A DNA stretch of 64,000 bases from Alkalicella caledoniensis (GTDB lineage Bacteria > Bacillota > Proteinivoracia > Proteinivoracales > Proteinivoracaceae): positions 1,178,001-1,242,000 of the forward strand of contig NZ_CP058559.1 in assembly GCF_014467015.1 (NCBI RefSeq). Direction: 5' to 3'. Positions 34,133 to 43,156 of the stretch are shown piece after piece (the stretch's first letter is position 1; each line of letters opens with the position of its first letter). A program made the translations under genes and the position numbers. The notes below the pieces were generated by a model that did no database searches, was not told the origin of the DNA, and worked only from the letters and a program-made list of their open reading frames with translations.

Positions 34133-35380
34133 TTATATATAACTTTTTTTAATTTTACTTCCGTCAAGTTTATAGTAAGTGGTCTGCTTAACCTTTTTAG
34201 AAAGTGTATAACTAGAAACATTAGCTTTTAACAAATTATCTATTTCAGTATGAGGATGTTTAAAGCCTTTGTGATTTCCAGCAGATACAAATGCAAATTG
34301 CGGTTTGATCTCATCTAACAAATCTTTATTTGTTCCAGTTCTACTGCCATGATGAGATACCTTTAATATACTTTGCTCATATGCTTTCATTTTCCCTAAT
34401 AAATGATTGTAACCAATATCTCCTGTTAAATGAGCTGAGGTATTATGATAACCCAATGTAAAACAAATAGAACTGTCATTAATATCAGGAGATACGACAT
34501 TCGTACTTGTTCTACTATCTGGGTTAACGAATTCTAAAACTGTATTTCCTTCTTTAAATTTACATGGTCTATTTAGATTAATCCATTTAGGTATTGATTT
34601 AGCTGACTTCAATAAATCACTTACTGTCTTAGTAGGATGATGATAATCCTGATTTATAATAAAATATTCTATATCAAACAGTCCTCTATCAATAATATAT
34701 TTAGCACCACGCAAGTGATCTAAATGTTTATGTGTGATTATTAAACCTTTGATTTTATCTGTATCTAACTTATGCTTACCTAATATGTGCTTAATTTCAG
34801 AACAAAACCGATTAGCATTATTTCTGCTATATACATTAGTATCTATTATATAGGCATTACCAACTGATGTAATGGCCAAAAACGAATCTCCTTGCCCGAC
34901 GTTAAAGCAATAAATATAAGGACAATCTATATCCAATTTCCCCTGTTGACAAAACAGTGGCTCCTTAATATCTTCAGGATTTCGATTATAGTCAACTGAT
35001 ATATTCAAATCATTAAATGGTGATTCAACGCGATTATCAGCAAAAATGTCATTTTTTATATCAAACCTATACTCATCGTAAGCAAATATATTCTGTCCTC
35101 TAATAGTTGATTGAGGAATCGAATAATACCCTCCTTGTACTACTGACCCAATACTTTTTTCTACCAAATAATTATAATCTACCTGAGCATTTAAAAATTC
35201 CTTTTGTAGTAATTCATCAGCAACCCTTATGTATCTTAAGTGAAATGGAGGAAAAAACTCCGAATTAATGTTTGGAATTATCTTCAACAAAAAATCTCTT
35301 TCTTTATAATGGGATATTTCATCAATTGAAAATCTTACTAAATTTCTATTTAGCAGGTAATCTTTAAACATTCTTATCAT
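34133..35380 (-). CDS. ComEC-like metallo-beta-lactamase-fold hydrolase
   Basis: 415 residues. The N-terminal 150 residues are unassigned. From about 155 the ComEC/Rec2-type MBL domain begins with CFNVGQGDSFLAI, then IIDTN, the metal motif THKHLDH (216-222), HLTGDIG and VSHHGSRTGTN, ending HPHTEIDNLL. It is soluble and lacks the ComEC membrane channel, so it is a stand-alone nuclease or phosphodiesterase-like enzyme. Such proteins turn up in defence loci. It is the sole gene of its cassette. Confidence 0.85.
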   Translation of the reverse strand: MIRMFKDYLLNRNLVRFSIDEISHYKERDFLLKIIPNINSEFFPPFHLRYIRVADELLQKEFLNAQVDYNYLVEKSIGSVVQGGYYSIPQSTIRGQNIFAYDEYRFDIKNDIFADNRVESPFNDLNISVDYNRNPEDIKEPLFCQQGKLDIDCPYIYCFNVGQGDSFLAITSVGNAYIIDTNVYSRNNANRFCSEIKHILGKHKLDTDKIKGLIITHKHLDHLRGAKYIIDRGLFDIEYFIINQDYHHPTKTVSDLLKSAKSIPKWINLNRPCKFKEGNTVLEFVNPDSRTSTNVVSPDINDSSICFTLGYHNTSAHLTGDIGYNHLLGKMKAYEQSILKVSHHGSRTGTNKDLLDEIKPQFAFVSAGNHKGFKHPHTEIDNLLKANVSSYTLSKKVKQTTYYKLDGSKIKKSYI

Positions 35381-35417
35381 GCCTTCCTAGTAAGAAATGT
35401 GTTACAATTAAACTTTT

Positions 35418-35584
35418 GTATAACTTATCGAGTATTCCCGACGCTTCCGTCCCTTTAGGGGCTGGCGCAAGACTTGCCTTACCCTTATACCGTCCCGAGC
35501 TGCAAGTTTTGTGACAGAGGATATGTGGTGCAGCTTGCCCTAGAGCCTGTCCAATCCGCACTCTTTGGGAATGGCTTGTTATAT
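35418..35584 (-). repeat. attC-like element, long form
   Basis: R boxes GTATAAC (35418-35424) and GTTATAT (35578-35584); L boxes GTATTCCC and GGGAATGGC pair in part. The inner hairpins GTCCCTTTAGGGGCTGGC, CAAGACTTGC...GCAAGTTTTG and GTGGTGCAG are present. Confidence 0.82.
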
Positions 35585-35609
35585 GATGACGCCTATTAAG
35601 TAAACCTAT

Positions 35610-35720
35610 TTAAGAAACTCTCTTGTCAAAAGGATTAACCGATTGTAAATATTTTCTAATCTCCAATCTAATTTGATGTACTTCCTCTTCAATTTGAGAA
35701 ATACCACACCCATTTTCATA
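35610..35720 (-). pseudogene. C-terminal tail of a cassette gene
   Basis: ENGCGISQIEEEVHQIRLEI then RKYLQSVNPFDKRVS and a stop at 35610, 26 bp before the R box of the element at 35418. It is helical, and the rest of the gene is missing. Confidence 0.45.
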
Positions 35721-35727
35721 TAACCGG

Positions 35728-35797
35728 TAAAGGAATGTGCTACAGAACTGCCCTAGAGCACTACCCTCCGTAGCCAACGGCAATCTTTTGTTATTGG
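35728..35797 (-). repeat. Partial attC-like element
   Basis: CAGAACTGCCCTAGAGCAC and a GTTATTGG right R box resemble the element type at 23098/25482. It is degenerate and followed by sequence of no known kind. Confidence 0.35.
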
Positions 35798-35997
35798 ATG
35801 CCGGGTGCCCCGGGATTCAGAGGACAACAGGATGTTGCTCCAAATACTACAGAGCCCTTCTTACTTATAAACACTTGGCTTTGTATTATGCTTCATAGGC
35901 ATGGTAAGAACTATTATGTGACTATCCCCCAAAAATCAAATTTTATGGCTCGTTTTGTCACTTTTAATAAAGTCTTTTTACCAGTGATAACAAAATA

Positions 35998-36864
35998 TTA
36001 TTCAAACTTCAACATGAGTGAATCGCAAATAGCCGTATATCCTATCTTTTTATAAATACTATTTGATGTTGGGTTTAACAAATCCGTGTATAATACGCAC
36101 TTAGTAAATCCGTTATCTAAAGCAATTTGACTGATTTGAGCCACGCATGAGGAGGCGTAACCCTTTCCGCGATAATAAGGAGGAGTATATACATATGTCA
36201 CGCCGATAGCTGTTTGCATTTCCCTTGTATATCCCGCCATAGAGACAGGTATCCCATTGTCTTCTAGAACGTAGAGCTTTTTTGTTGATAATCGATAGCA
36301 ATATGGTTTTGCATCTTGTGGGATAAACATTTCTATTTTCCCATAAATATTTGCTGCATTAAATGCCTCAGCCCAGTATGGAAAAAAATACATATCTTTT
36401 TCATCCAGCAAACGAACAACACCAAATTGTTTAATATCTGGGTTTACTGCCTTAAGCTCATATATGCGCTGGTTCATGGTTGTTTTAAAGCTTAATTCCT
36501 TTCGTGCGGTATATTCTTTGGCAAAATACTCCGCCAACGTTTTTTCGCTTGTCACGCCAGGAATTTCATGGTCTTTCAGTCCATCTATCAGACAGTTTAT
36601 AGCTTTTGGATTAATTATATTGTCTGTTGCATAAAGTGTGATATTATGCGGCGGTGTCATTATAGCTGTAAGCTGTATACCGTTTGCATCCGAAATAGTT
36701 GCCATAAGCCAATTTACAGGGTCACGCCAGTCTGTTTTATCTTTCCCCTCATGTCCAATTATGATATTACCAAGAGGAATCATATTCTGAGCCTCGTGAC
36801 GCATTAACACATCATAGGTATCATTGTAAAACTCATGTACATCCATATACAATTTGAATTGCAT
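35998..36864 (-). CDS. GNAT-family N-acetyltransferase (two-domain)
   Basis: 288 residues. The C-terminal GNAT domain shows TYVYTPPYYRGKGYASSCVA (acetyl-CoA loop RGKGYAS) and NPTSNSIYKKIGYTAICDSL. The N-terminal 140 residues are a degenerate GNAT-like domain. Proteins of this layout acetylate small molecules. It lies at the upstream end of the main array, before the REP-type transposase. Confidence 0.88.
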   Translation of the reverse strand: MQFKLYMDVHEFYNDTYDVLMRHEAQNMIPLGNIIIGHEGKDKTDWRDPVNWLMATISDANGIQLTAIMTPPHNITLYATDNIINPKAINCLIDGLKDHEIPGVTSEKTLAEYFAKEYTARKELSFKTTMNQRIYELKAVNPDIKQFGVVRLLDEKDMYFFPYWAEAFNAANIYGKIEMFIPQDAKPYCYRLSTKKLYVLEDNGIPVSMAGYTREMQTAIGVTYVYTPPYYRGKGYASSCVAQISQIALDNGFTKCVLYTDLLNPTSNSIYKKIGYTAICDSLMLKFE

Positions 36865-36984
36865 TGTTATATCACCCTTTCATTGCATCTATACCATTTT
36901 ACTGCTTTTAACCATTCGTACATAAAAATACTTGCATAAGGCGAATCCGTATTATAGACACTTATTCCTGTAGTGAGATTAGGG

Positions 36985-38062
36985 GTCACGAGATTAGGGA
37001 TCAGGCTTGAAGTTTTTCCATTCTCTCTTTCAGCTCATCATTTACCTGCCTAACTATATCAGCAACCTCAATATCAAGACGCCTTTTCTCTGCTTTAATC
37101 TTGGAGGTAGCTGATGGCGATAAGTTTAGAAGCCTTGCTACTTCGTTGTTTGAAATCTCAACGTATTTATCACTGAGTATCACAATGGCTTTTCTAGCAA
37201 TTACGTACTCTTTAAGCTTCGTCTTCTCTGTTAATTCTTTCTTGCTTAAACCAGTTTTCTCATATACACAATTTATTATATCATCAACGCTAACAACTAA
37301 ATCAGGCTCAACCCTCTTCATTTCCTTGAACTCCTCTACAGTAGCGTGTACTTCTTTTTCATCTAAGACAAATTCACTAAGTTCCATTTTCCCTTGGTCA
37401 AGATTCATAAATCTTCTATACTCCTTAACTCCACGCTTAATATCTCCACCCAGCATTTCCAGTATAAACTCCACTTCAACTACGGATTTCTTATTCACCT
37501 TTAAATAATCCTGATGACTACTCCATTTATAATTAAGCCCATCATCAATCCATGCTTCAACTGGATTTAAGTGTATATACTTTACTAGCTGTAACAAGTA
37601 TGAATCCCCGTCGCATAGCAATGCTTTGTACCGCTGCTGGAATACATGACCAGTTCTAGAATGCTTCAAATTAATTCTTTGGGTATAGCTTTGCTGTATT
37701 CCCTGCATGATCTTAGACAGTGGCACCTCCCCAGTTTCTATAAGCAAATGAACATGGTTATCCATAATGCAATAGGCATAGAGCTTAAAGCGATATCGTT
37801 CTTTATATTTATCCACTAGAAATAAGTATAGTTCTTTATCTTGATTATTGCGAAAAATATACTCCCCATTGTTACCTCTGCACATTACATGATAAAAAGC
37901 TCCTGGATATTCTATCCTAGGCTTTCTCGGCATAAGGACCACCTCTGAGATTTCCGAATTAAATGTTTAATGAATTATTCAACAATAAATCTAGATAACC
38001 TTCTAAGCGGGACAAAAAAAAGAAGTTTTTCCAGGAATGGAAAAACTTCAAGCCTGACCCCG
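36985..38062 (-). mobile_element. REP-associated Y1-transposase element
   Basis: The ends are inverted copies of about 25 bp (TCAGGCTTGAAGTTTTTCC on the left, its complement ending CTTCAAGCCTGACCCC on the right at 38040-38062). The right end also folds into the hairpin GAAGTTTTTCC/GGAAAAACTTC. One intact transposase lies inside. Remnants of the same element lie at 7859, 13531, 26985 and 55967. Confidence 0.75.
37001..37942 (-). CDS. REP-associated tyrosine (Y1, IS200-like) transposase
   Basis: 313 residues. The HUH motif is in MDNHVHLLIETG and the catalytic tyrosine probably in MQGIQQSYTQRINLKHSR, followed by GHVFQQRYKALLCD and VKYIHLNPVEAW, a family signature. The C-terminal 130 residues form a helix-turn-helix domain (EISNNEVARLLNLSPSATSK). 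It nicks single-stranded DNA at hairpins. Probably active, being the source of the remnants around it. Confidence 0.93.
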   Translation of the reverse strand: MVLMPRKPRIEYPGAFYHVMCRGNNGEYIFRNNQDKELYLFLVDKYKERYRFKLYAYCIMDNHVHLLIETGEVPLSKIMQGIQQSYTQRINLKHSRTGHVFQQRYKALLCDGDSYLLQLVKYIHLNPVEAWIDDGLNYKWSSHQDYLKVNKKSVVEVEFILEMLGGDIKRGVKEYRRFMNLDQGKMELSEFVLDEKEVHATVEEFKEMKRVEPDLVVSVDDIINCVYEKTGLSKKELTEKTKLKEYVIARKAIVILSDKYVEISNNEVARLLNLSPSATSKIKAEKRRLDIEVADIVRQVNDELKERMEKLQA

Positions 38063-38079
38063 AAGATTTGCGCTATGAA

Positions 38080-38405
38080 AAGAACTATTATTCAGTGCCT
38101 ACTATAAACGCCTACTTAAGTTTGAAAAACAGTTAGCTAAAACGGGTTTATTGATTATCGATGAGATGTCGTATTTGACGTTTAATAGACATCAATCAGA
38201 GTTACTTTTCAAAGTTGTTGCTGATCGAGCAGAAAAAAGAAGTGTCATAGTTTCTACTAACTTAAAGTTCTCAGAGTGGACAACCCTCTTTGAAAATGAA
38301 ACAATGGTCGCCGCCTTGGTTGATAGGCTAACATTTAGATCCCACGTACTTAACATGAATGGCCCATCTTATCGTAGTGAAAACTCAGAGCAAGATATGG
38401 ATTAA
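38080..38405 (+). pseudogene. Truncated IstB (IS21) ATPase fragment
   Basis: The C-terminal part reads KQLAKTGLLIIDEMSYLTFN (Walker B DE), then SVIVSTNLKFSEWTTLFENE, which matches IstB helper proteins. Its N-terminal two thirds are missing. It lies in the plus direction, next to repeat copies of an IS21 end. Confidence 0.8.
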
Positions 38406-38439
38406 TTAAACTAAGGAAATACTCGTGGGGTATTTCCTA

Positions 38440-38563
38440 TTATTAAACAACTTTGTGGCAAATCTTTTGAGTAGCGAAAACTATGCTAGTGGTAAACTTT
38501 TTCGATATCACTAGTGGTAAACAAATTGAATAGCAAGTGGTAAAAAAATTCGTTGACATTCGC
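38440..38563 (+). repeat. IS21-type terminal repeats (remnant)
   Basis: AGTGGTAAACTTTTT, AGTGGTAAACAAATTG and AAGTGGTAAAAAAATTCG are three direct copies of an AGTGGTAAAC unit, the usual arrangement at an IS21 end. They lie between the IstB fragment and a terminator-like hairpin. Confidence 0.65.
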
Positions 38564-38586
38564 AGTCTTCAGATTCTAGGCGCAAG

Positions 38587-38634
38587 AAAAAACCAGCCCG
38601 GAGCGTATACTCAATACGTGAGGACTGGTTTTTT
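38587..38634 (-). terminator. Terminator-like hairpin downstream of ssrA
   Basis: AAAAAACCAG (38587-38596) pairs with CTGGTTTTTT (38625-38634), with an inner CGTAT/ATACG stem. It follows ssrA by 90 bp, is bidirectional in form, and has a second copy at 45705 that was split by the IS21 element. Confidence 0.6.
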
Positions 38635-38689
38635 TGAAGCAACGACGAAGATGATGGCTTTTCAACAGTCGTATATACAAAAAAAACCT

Positions 38690-38712
38690 AAAGCTTATCG
38701 CTTTAGGGTTCA
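38690..38712 (-). terminator. ssrA terminator
   Basis: CCTAAAGCTTATCGCTTTAGG hairpin (CCTAAAGC/GCTTTAGG) with flanking A run, directly after the tmRNA 3' end. Confidence 0.75.
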
Positions 38713-38724
38713 TATCTCCATATT

Positions 38725-39051
38725 TGGTGGAGGCGGGGGGAGTCGAACCCCCGTCCGAAGGTATCTTAACAGCAGTCTCTCCGAGCGCAGTCTCTATTTT
38801 AGGGTTTCGCTTCTCTAAGCTTCTAAAGACAAAATCTTAAAGTTGCTAGCTTCTAAGTTTCCCTACCAAGTCGAAGCAACTTTGGTAAGTAGTCTGCTAT
38901 TTGTTTTCGTCTTAGTCACCAGTCACAGACAAACTAGTGGTAAGACGTCCGCTGACTATGCAGCGAAAGCTAAATTATTGTTTGTTTTAGCGTTTAATTT
39001 AAGTTTCCAGTTATTAACGTGGCCCTGGCCCACGGCTCGCTACTCCCATCT
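38725..39051 (-). ncRNA. ssrA: tmRNA (ssrA) copy 1, 5' end not found
   Basis: Minus-strand sequence ends with the tmRNA 3' half: the T-arm in GACGGGGGTTCGACTCCCC and CGCCTCCACCA. The tag frame at 38956-38991 encodes AKTNNNLAFAA then stop. Copies 1 and 2 are almost identical up to AGATGGGAGTAGCG, and diverge there. Before that point I cannot find the expected partner strand GGAGGCG or the TTCGACAGGG loop of the 5' part in either copy. So this is probably a 5'-truncated duplicate, and the intact gene lies elsewhere. Cells would otherwise lack a working tmRNA here. Confidence 0.85.
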
Positions 39052-39095
39052 TGACCCTAATCAAGTAGTGATCGCAAAGGAGACAAAAGAAACGT

Positions 39096-40752
39096 CAGAC
39101 TGTGTGGATAATCTCTAAAAACTCAAAGATTAGCTGTAAATTTCCTGTCTTTTGGAGCAATATGATTTAAACCTATAAAAACACAATGATAAAATGGGTC
39201 TAAGAGCTACTAATATCCTTAGTAGTTCTTTCACACCTATAATATTTATTACTCTTTTAAAATTATAGGCTAGCAAAACTAGGGCTGTCTCTGTAGTTAC
39301 AGAATCCATCCCTCTTGTTAAAAAATACCCAGCATTCATTGTCCTTTTGATGGTTCCATAAGGATGCTCAACAATCATCTGTCTTTGTAGGTATTTGTCC
39401 ATATTTGCTTCTGTTCTAGCATCTATAGTATCCAAAAAATCTTGGCTAGGTGATCGATTTATTATCCTGCCTTTAGCTGCAGTGGTACATTTGCTTTTTG
39501 ATTCACAGTTTTTACAGGCATCGTAGTTTCTATATTTTATTCTCTTTGGTTCTTTTGATTTGTGATTTATTCTGCGAAGTTCATGTCCTAAAGGACAAAT
39601 ATATAAATCTTTTTCAGGCACATAAGTAAATTTATCTCCGTAGAAATCTTTGTCTCCTGTGGCGTTAGAATACGACTGTTTTGGCAAATAGACTGTTGTT
39701 TGGTTTCTCTCACATTTCATAAGATCGTCTGCTTGGTAATAGCCTTTATCTGCTGCTACTTCGAGTTTCCTTTTTCCAAATATATCTTTAGTTTCTTCTG
39801 CAAGTGAATTTAGATTGCCTTGATCTGCGGGATTGTTTGTAACATCATATGCCACTATAATACTATGCTTAGAGTCTACAGCTGTTTGTATGTTATATGC
39901 TACAGTAACACCATTGTTTTTGTTGTCCATAAGCCTAGCATCTTCGTCAACTGTAGATACTTCATTACATTCGCTATCCTGTAGTTTTTTTTCCAACTCT
40001 TCAAATTTAATTTTACGCTCCTTGAGTTTTTCAATTTTTTGCTGAATTTCTTCAGGTGTATACTTAAGTTTAGGTGAATCGTCTTTGTCACTGCTTTCTA
40101 ACAAATCTAGATAGGAATTAACCTTATCTTCGATATATTGCTTGTGTCTCTGTATTTTTTTCTTTGAGAAATTATTCTTCTTTGAATTATTAGCTTGAAT
40201 TTTAGTCCCATCTATTGCTATGAATTCCTCGCCTAATAGTTTGAGATCCTTACACAACTTAGTAAAATCCTTGAAAACTTGTTTTAGCTGAGTTTTATTT
40301 TCTTTCCTGAAATCAGCTATTGTTTTAAAATCAGGTTTTAGTTTTTGTAATAGCCAAACCACTTCTATATTCCTGTGAGATTCTGTTTCTAGCTTTCTAG
40401 ATGATCTTATGCCATTTACATACCCGTATAGATATAACTTCAATAAAACAGAGGGATGATATCCTGGTGCACCTCTGCGGTGTTCCTTTGATTTAGTGAA
40501 TGCACTCATATTGACCAGTTCTACGTATTCATCAATTACTCTAACGGGATTATCCTCACCTATGTAATCTTCTATGCAGTCAGGAAACATTGTTTTTTGC
40601 TTTCTATCTGTACCTTTTATAAATGACAATTTAAAATCCCCTCTCCGATATTCTATAACTTAATTATACTACAGAAAAAGGGAAAAGTACTGTATTTACA
40701 GTACTTTAGAGCCATTTAGACATATATTATTCTCTAATTCTCACACAGTCTG
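39096..40752 (-). mobile_element. IS1182-family insertion sequence
   Basis: The ends are CAGACTGTGTG (39096) and its complement (40752). A 4-bp duplication ACGT (39092-39095 and 40753-40756) flanks it. It contains one transposase. It lies 45 bp beyond the ssrA copy and joins to an istA remnant. Confidence 0.88.
39130..40629 (-). CDS. IS1182-family transposase
   Basis: 499 residues, full length. The N-terminal DUF772-type part reads YHPSVLLKLYLYGYVNGIRS with SRKLETESHRNIEVVWLLQK; the first Asp is FIAIDGTKIQAN, the second VAADKGYYQADD, and the Glu is in VEHPYGTIKRTMNAGYFL. A cysteine set (CPLGH, CKNCESKSKC) is typical of the IS1182 group. Intact. Confidence 0.93.
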   Translation of the reverse strand: MSFIKGTDRKQKTMFPDCIEDYIGEDNPVRVIDEYVELVNMSAFTKSKEHRRGAPGYHPSVLLKLYLYGYVNGIRSSRKLETESHRNIEVVWLLQKLKPDFKTIADFRKENKTQLKQVFKDFTKLCKDLKLLGEEFIAIDGTKIQANNSKKNNFSKKKIQRHKQYIEDKVNSYLDLLESSDKDDSPKLKYTPEEIQQKIEKLKERKIKFEELEKKLQDSECNEVSTVDEDARLMDNKNNGVTVAYNIQTAVDSKHSIIVAYDVTNNPADQGNLNSLAEETKDIFGKRKLEVAADKGYYQADDLMKCERNQTTVYLPKQSYSNATGDKDFYGDKFTYVPEKDLYICPLGHELRRINHKSKEPKRIKYRNYDACKNCESKSKCTTAAKGRIINRSPSQDFLDTIDARTEANMDKYLQRQMIVEHPYGTIKRTMNAGYFLTRGMDSVTTETALVLLAYNFKRVINIIGVKELLRILVALRPILSLCFYRFKSYCSKRQEIYS

Positions 40753-40757
40753 ACGTC

Positions 40758-40906
40758 CCCATGTCTCTTCTTTCTTTGTATTTCTAAAAACTCATCAGGG
40801 GTAAAATATCAGTACTTTCTTACTGTTTTGTAATTTAGATTAAGCCTATTATCTGCTTGACTCTTATTTAACCCAATATCTTTAAAATGACGAATATCGC
40901 TGTACA
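40758..40906 (-). pseudogene. N-terminal fragment of IstA (IS21)
   Basis: MYSDIRHFKDIGLNKSQADN then RLNLNYKTVRKY and a stop; the sequence continues in another frame with TPDEFLEIQRKK. The pattern is the helix-turn-helix start of IstA transposases. GAGGTGA precedes the ATG. The remainder was lost at the IS1182 insertion. Confidence 0.7.
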
Positions 40907-41603
40907 TTTTTCACCTCACCAATTTCTCCACATTCCTTAAAATTCAGCTAAGATAAATATATCAGCTTTTTTAAGAAAGTGGTGATTTTTTTGGCCATTT
41001 TTAGTTGCCGAAATTCATCCATTTTATTTTACCATTTACACCCTTTGGCATCATGGGTTATCTCGAACTGATCCACGATACTATTGGAGGTGCTTATGGT
41101 TACATTATGATTGTGTTTTATAGTTGTTGTTGCTTTCTGTTCCCTCCCATCTTATTTAACCGCATGCTCCAACGTTACGTCTACAATCAGAGCTACTTTC
41201 AGCAGGATGGGATCATCTCCATCAATGTTACAGACACAACAAAAACGAGGGCGGCATCCTCAGGACCGAATCAACTCATGTTAATGAGCAACTTACCCCG
41301 ACAGCTACTCCCTCATTCAATTAATATTATATCATACTTTTGTAATTATTTTTGGGGCCATAGCTTTCTATTTCCATGTTAGACCCTGAAAACCTTACAT
41401 GTAATATACCCTTGTAGGCATCTTGAAAAAACTCCTACAGTTGTTCGAACACTTGGTAGACCCTAAGATCTTTATGGTTGCTTGATACAAACATTTATGG
41501 TGTCGCCTATTTTTTTGATAATTGCCTTCTGAACTCCTCAACGTCTAGGGTAAACAAACATGTTTCCTTTCAAGTTAGTGCTTTACCGCAAGAAAGCAGG
41601 TAT
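40907..41603. other. Stretch without a clear gene
   Basis: A 125-codon plus-strand frame at 41005-41382 is hydrophobic (YGYIMIVFYSCCCFLFPPIL) and slightly richer in GC than its surroundings. It could be a membrane-protein scrap, but no start signal or family is seen. Nothing else is recognised. Confidence 0.3.
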
Positions 41604-42371
41604 TTATTTAGTAATTTGTTCTATAATAGCCCCTAATAATTTTGTCCCGTTACTGCCTAAACTTACAATGCTGTTGATTTTATTGATTGTCTTGAATATT
41701 TCCTCTACTACACCTTTTTCCTTTTCACTATTTACTTTGTCCCGATTCAATATTAAAGTTCCTAAAGTTGCTGAAATTCCATTTTTAATACCCTCAGCTC
41801 CAAATAACTTATATTTTAGAAGCGATTCTCTAACATTATTCAATTGAAAAACAACTATTTGCTGCAATTCTTTATTAATATTGCTCACTGAAATATTTTC
41901 AATCATATTTTCAATATCACTAATCAATTCCTTGACTTTTTCGTCTTGGATTATAACCTCATCACTCATGTTTGATAAATATTCTGCACAATACTCAAGC
42001 GAAGTCATTAGCCTCACATCAAAATGAGTTTTGAACTTATCCAACCCATTATTCAAAGAATTCCTACTTGCATTAAAGTAAATTTTTGACAAGCCGTCTA
42101 TAACACTATCTAAGGTATTTAAATATTTCTTGAGGCTTTTAGGAGAATGTTTGTCCACCTGTTTCTTACCTTCCAAAGCCATCCTATACAATTCAGCATA
42201 ATTAGAGAATATTGAAGCTGTATCATCTTCATCTAACTCAAATACTTGACTAAGAGCAGTTTCTGCATTGCCGGTACTATTTATAATTTTTTCAATAATA
42301 TTATATAACCTACCAACTACATTATCTGATGATACAAATAGATTTTGTCCCCCATCATCACTTGTAAACAT
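41604..42371 (-). CDS. Hypothetical helical protein, possible partner of the TrlF-like ATPase
   Basis: 255 residues, mainly alpha-helical, with no signal peptide. The last 60 residues (GIKNGISATLGTLILNRDKV, and SIVSLGSNGTKLLGAIIEQI) are mildly hydrophobic and glycine-containing and could insert in a membrane or oligomerise. An AGGAGG-like site precedes the ATG. It lies on the same strand downstream of the PHP-ATPase and its 103-residue partner, but 473 bp separate them, so co-transcription is uncertain. Family not recognised. Confidence 0.55.
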   Translation of the reverse strand: MFTSDDGGQNLFVSSDNVVGRLYNIIEKIINSTGNAETALSQVFELDEDDTASIFSNYAELYRMALEGKKQVDKHSPKSLKKYLNTLDSVIDGLSKIYFNASRNSLNNGLDKFKTHFDVRLMTSLEYCAEYLSNMSDEVIIQDEKVKELISDIENMIENISVSNINKELQQIVVFQLNNVRESLLKYKLFGAEGIKNGISATLGTLILNRDKVNSEKEKGVVEEIFKTINKINSIVSLGSNGTKLLGAIIEQITK

Positions 42372-42844
42372 TTTCGTCCTCCTTATTTTCTATTATTTAC
42401 CTCTATTTTGTCCCCTGATTTACTTAAAAAAATCTGTAACATAACGTGAATCTTCAGGCTCAGACTTTTGAGTTCTGATTTGGGTTCAGGCTTGAGAAAT
42501 TATCTTAAAACATAATGATTTATTCAACGTCAAACAGCTAACTTACCTTCTAACAATAGTAAAAACTTCCTTAGTAGAAGGTGTTTACAGAGAATAAGAA
42601 AACCCAAAGCCAGACCACAAGGCCTCAGATCTTGAACCTGGTGTGATCTCAAGACTTTATATTCTAATCACACTCCCATGGAGGGAGTACTTAGGATGTA
42701 TTTGCAATCGAACGCAAAGTAAGCTTTAAGTCAACAACTCCTACGGTTCAATCATGACCCATTTTACTATATGCTTCAATTTTTAGAATAACAGTGCAAA
42801 AAAATCAAACAGTTTCTAGAAGCTCTGTGTTATGTAAAGTCAAA
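42372..42844. other. Intergenic stretch within the TrlF-like locus
   Basis: No gene. It includes a stretch (42500-42580) with weak likeness to the start side of the REP-type element (ATTTATTCAACG) and several short direct and inverted repeats. The promoter of the 255-residue protein should be here. Confidence 0.35.
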
Positions 42845-43156
42845 TTACAGAGCTTCTGCTTCACTTTCTTCGATGGTCAGACCGTAGTCAACCAGCTCGT
42901 TATAGATTGTTGATAATTCAGAATTAAGTTGTGATAGGTACTCTTTACTAATTTGGCTGTATAAACTATTATTTTCATTTTTCAGCACAAATTTGAATTC
43001 TTCCTTTTTAAGGTCAATTATTAACTTATTAAAAACTTCTTTTACAGCATTTTGATTATCAGTAGTTAAAGATATTTCGACTTTGCCATCAGAAAGTGTT
43101 AATTGAAGAAAATAGTTCCCCTCTCTTTCAACAACACTAGCATCTCTAGTTACCAT
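42845..43156 (-). CDS. Small partner protein of the PHP-ATPase
   Basis: About 103 residues from the ATG at 43156 (MVTRDASVVEREGNYF), preceded by GGGGG and overlapping the PHP-ATPase stop by 11 bp, so translation is coupled. The upstream in-frame ATG at 43198 is less likely. The protein begins with a beta-rich segment (FLQLTLSDGKVEISLTTDNQ) and ends with acidic helices. It could be a subunit or inhibitor of the ATPase. Not recognised. Confidence 0.65.
   Translation of the reverse strand: MVTRDASVVEREGNYFLQLTLSDGKVEISLTTDNQNAVKEVFNKLIIDLKKEEFKFVLKNENNSLYSQISKEYLSQLNSELSTIYNELVDYGLTIEESEAEAL

Larger units (their letters stand above)
35585..35997. other. Cassette remnants
   Basis: It holds the tail of a minus-strand gene (35610-35720), half an attC-like element (35728-35797) and about 200 bp with no recognised feature. 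Confidence 0.45.

Noticed and set aside
38537-39118. Plus-strand ORFs across ssrA copy 1
   Set aside because: They are shadows of the tmRNA and the hairpin on the opposite strand.
41005-41382. 125-codon plus-strand membrane ORF
   Set aside because: No ribosome binding site, no homology that I recognise; kept only as a possible scrap in the gap note.
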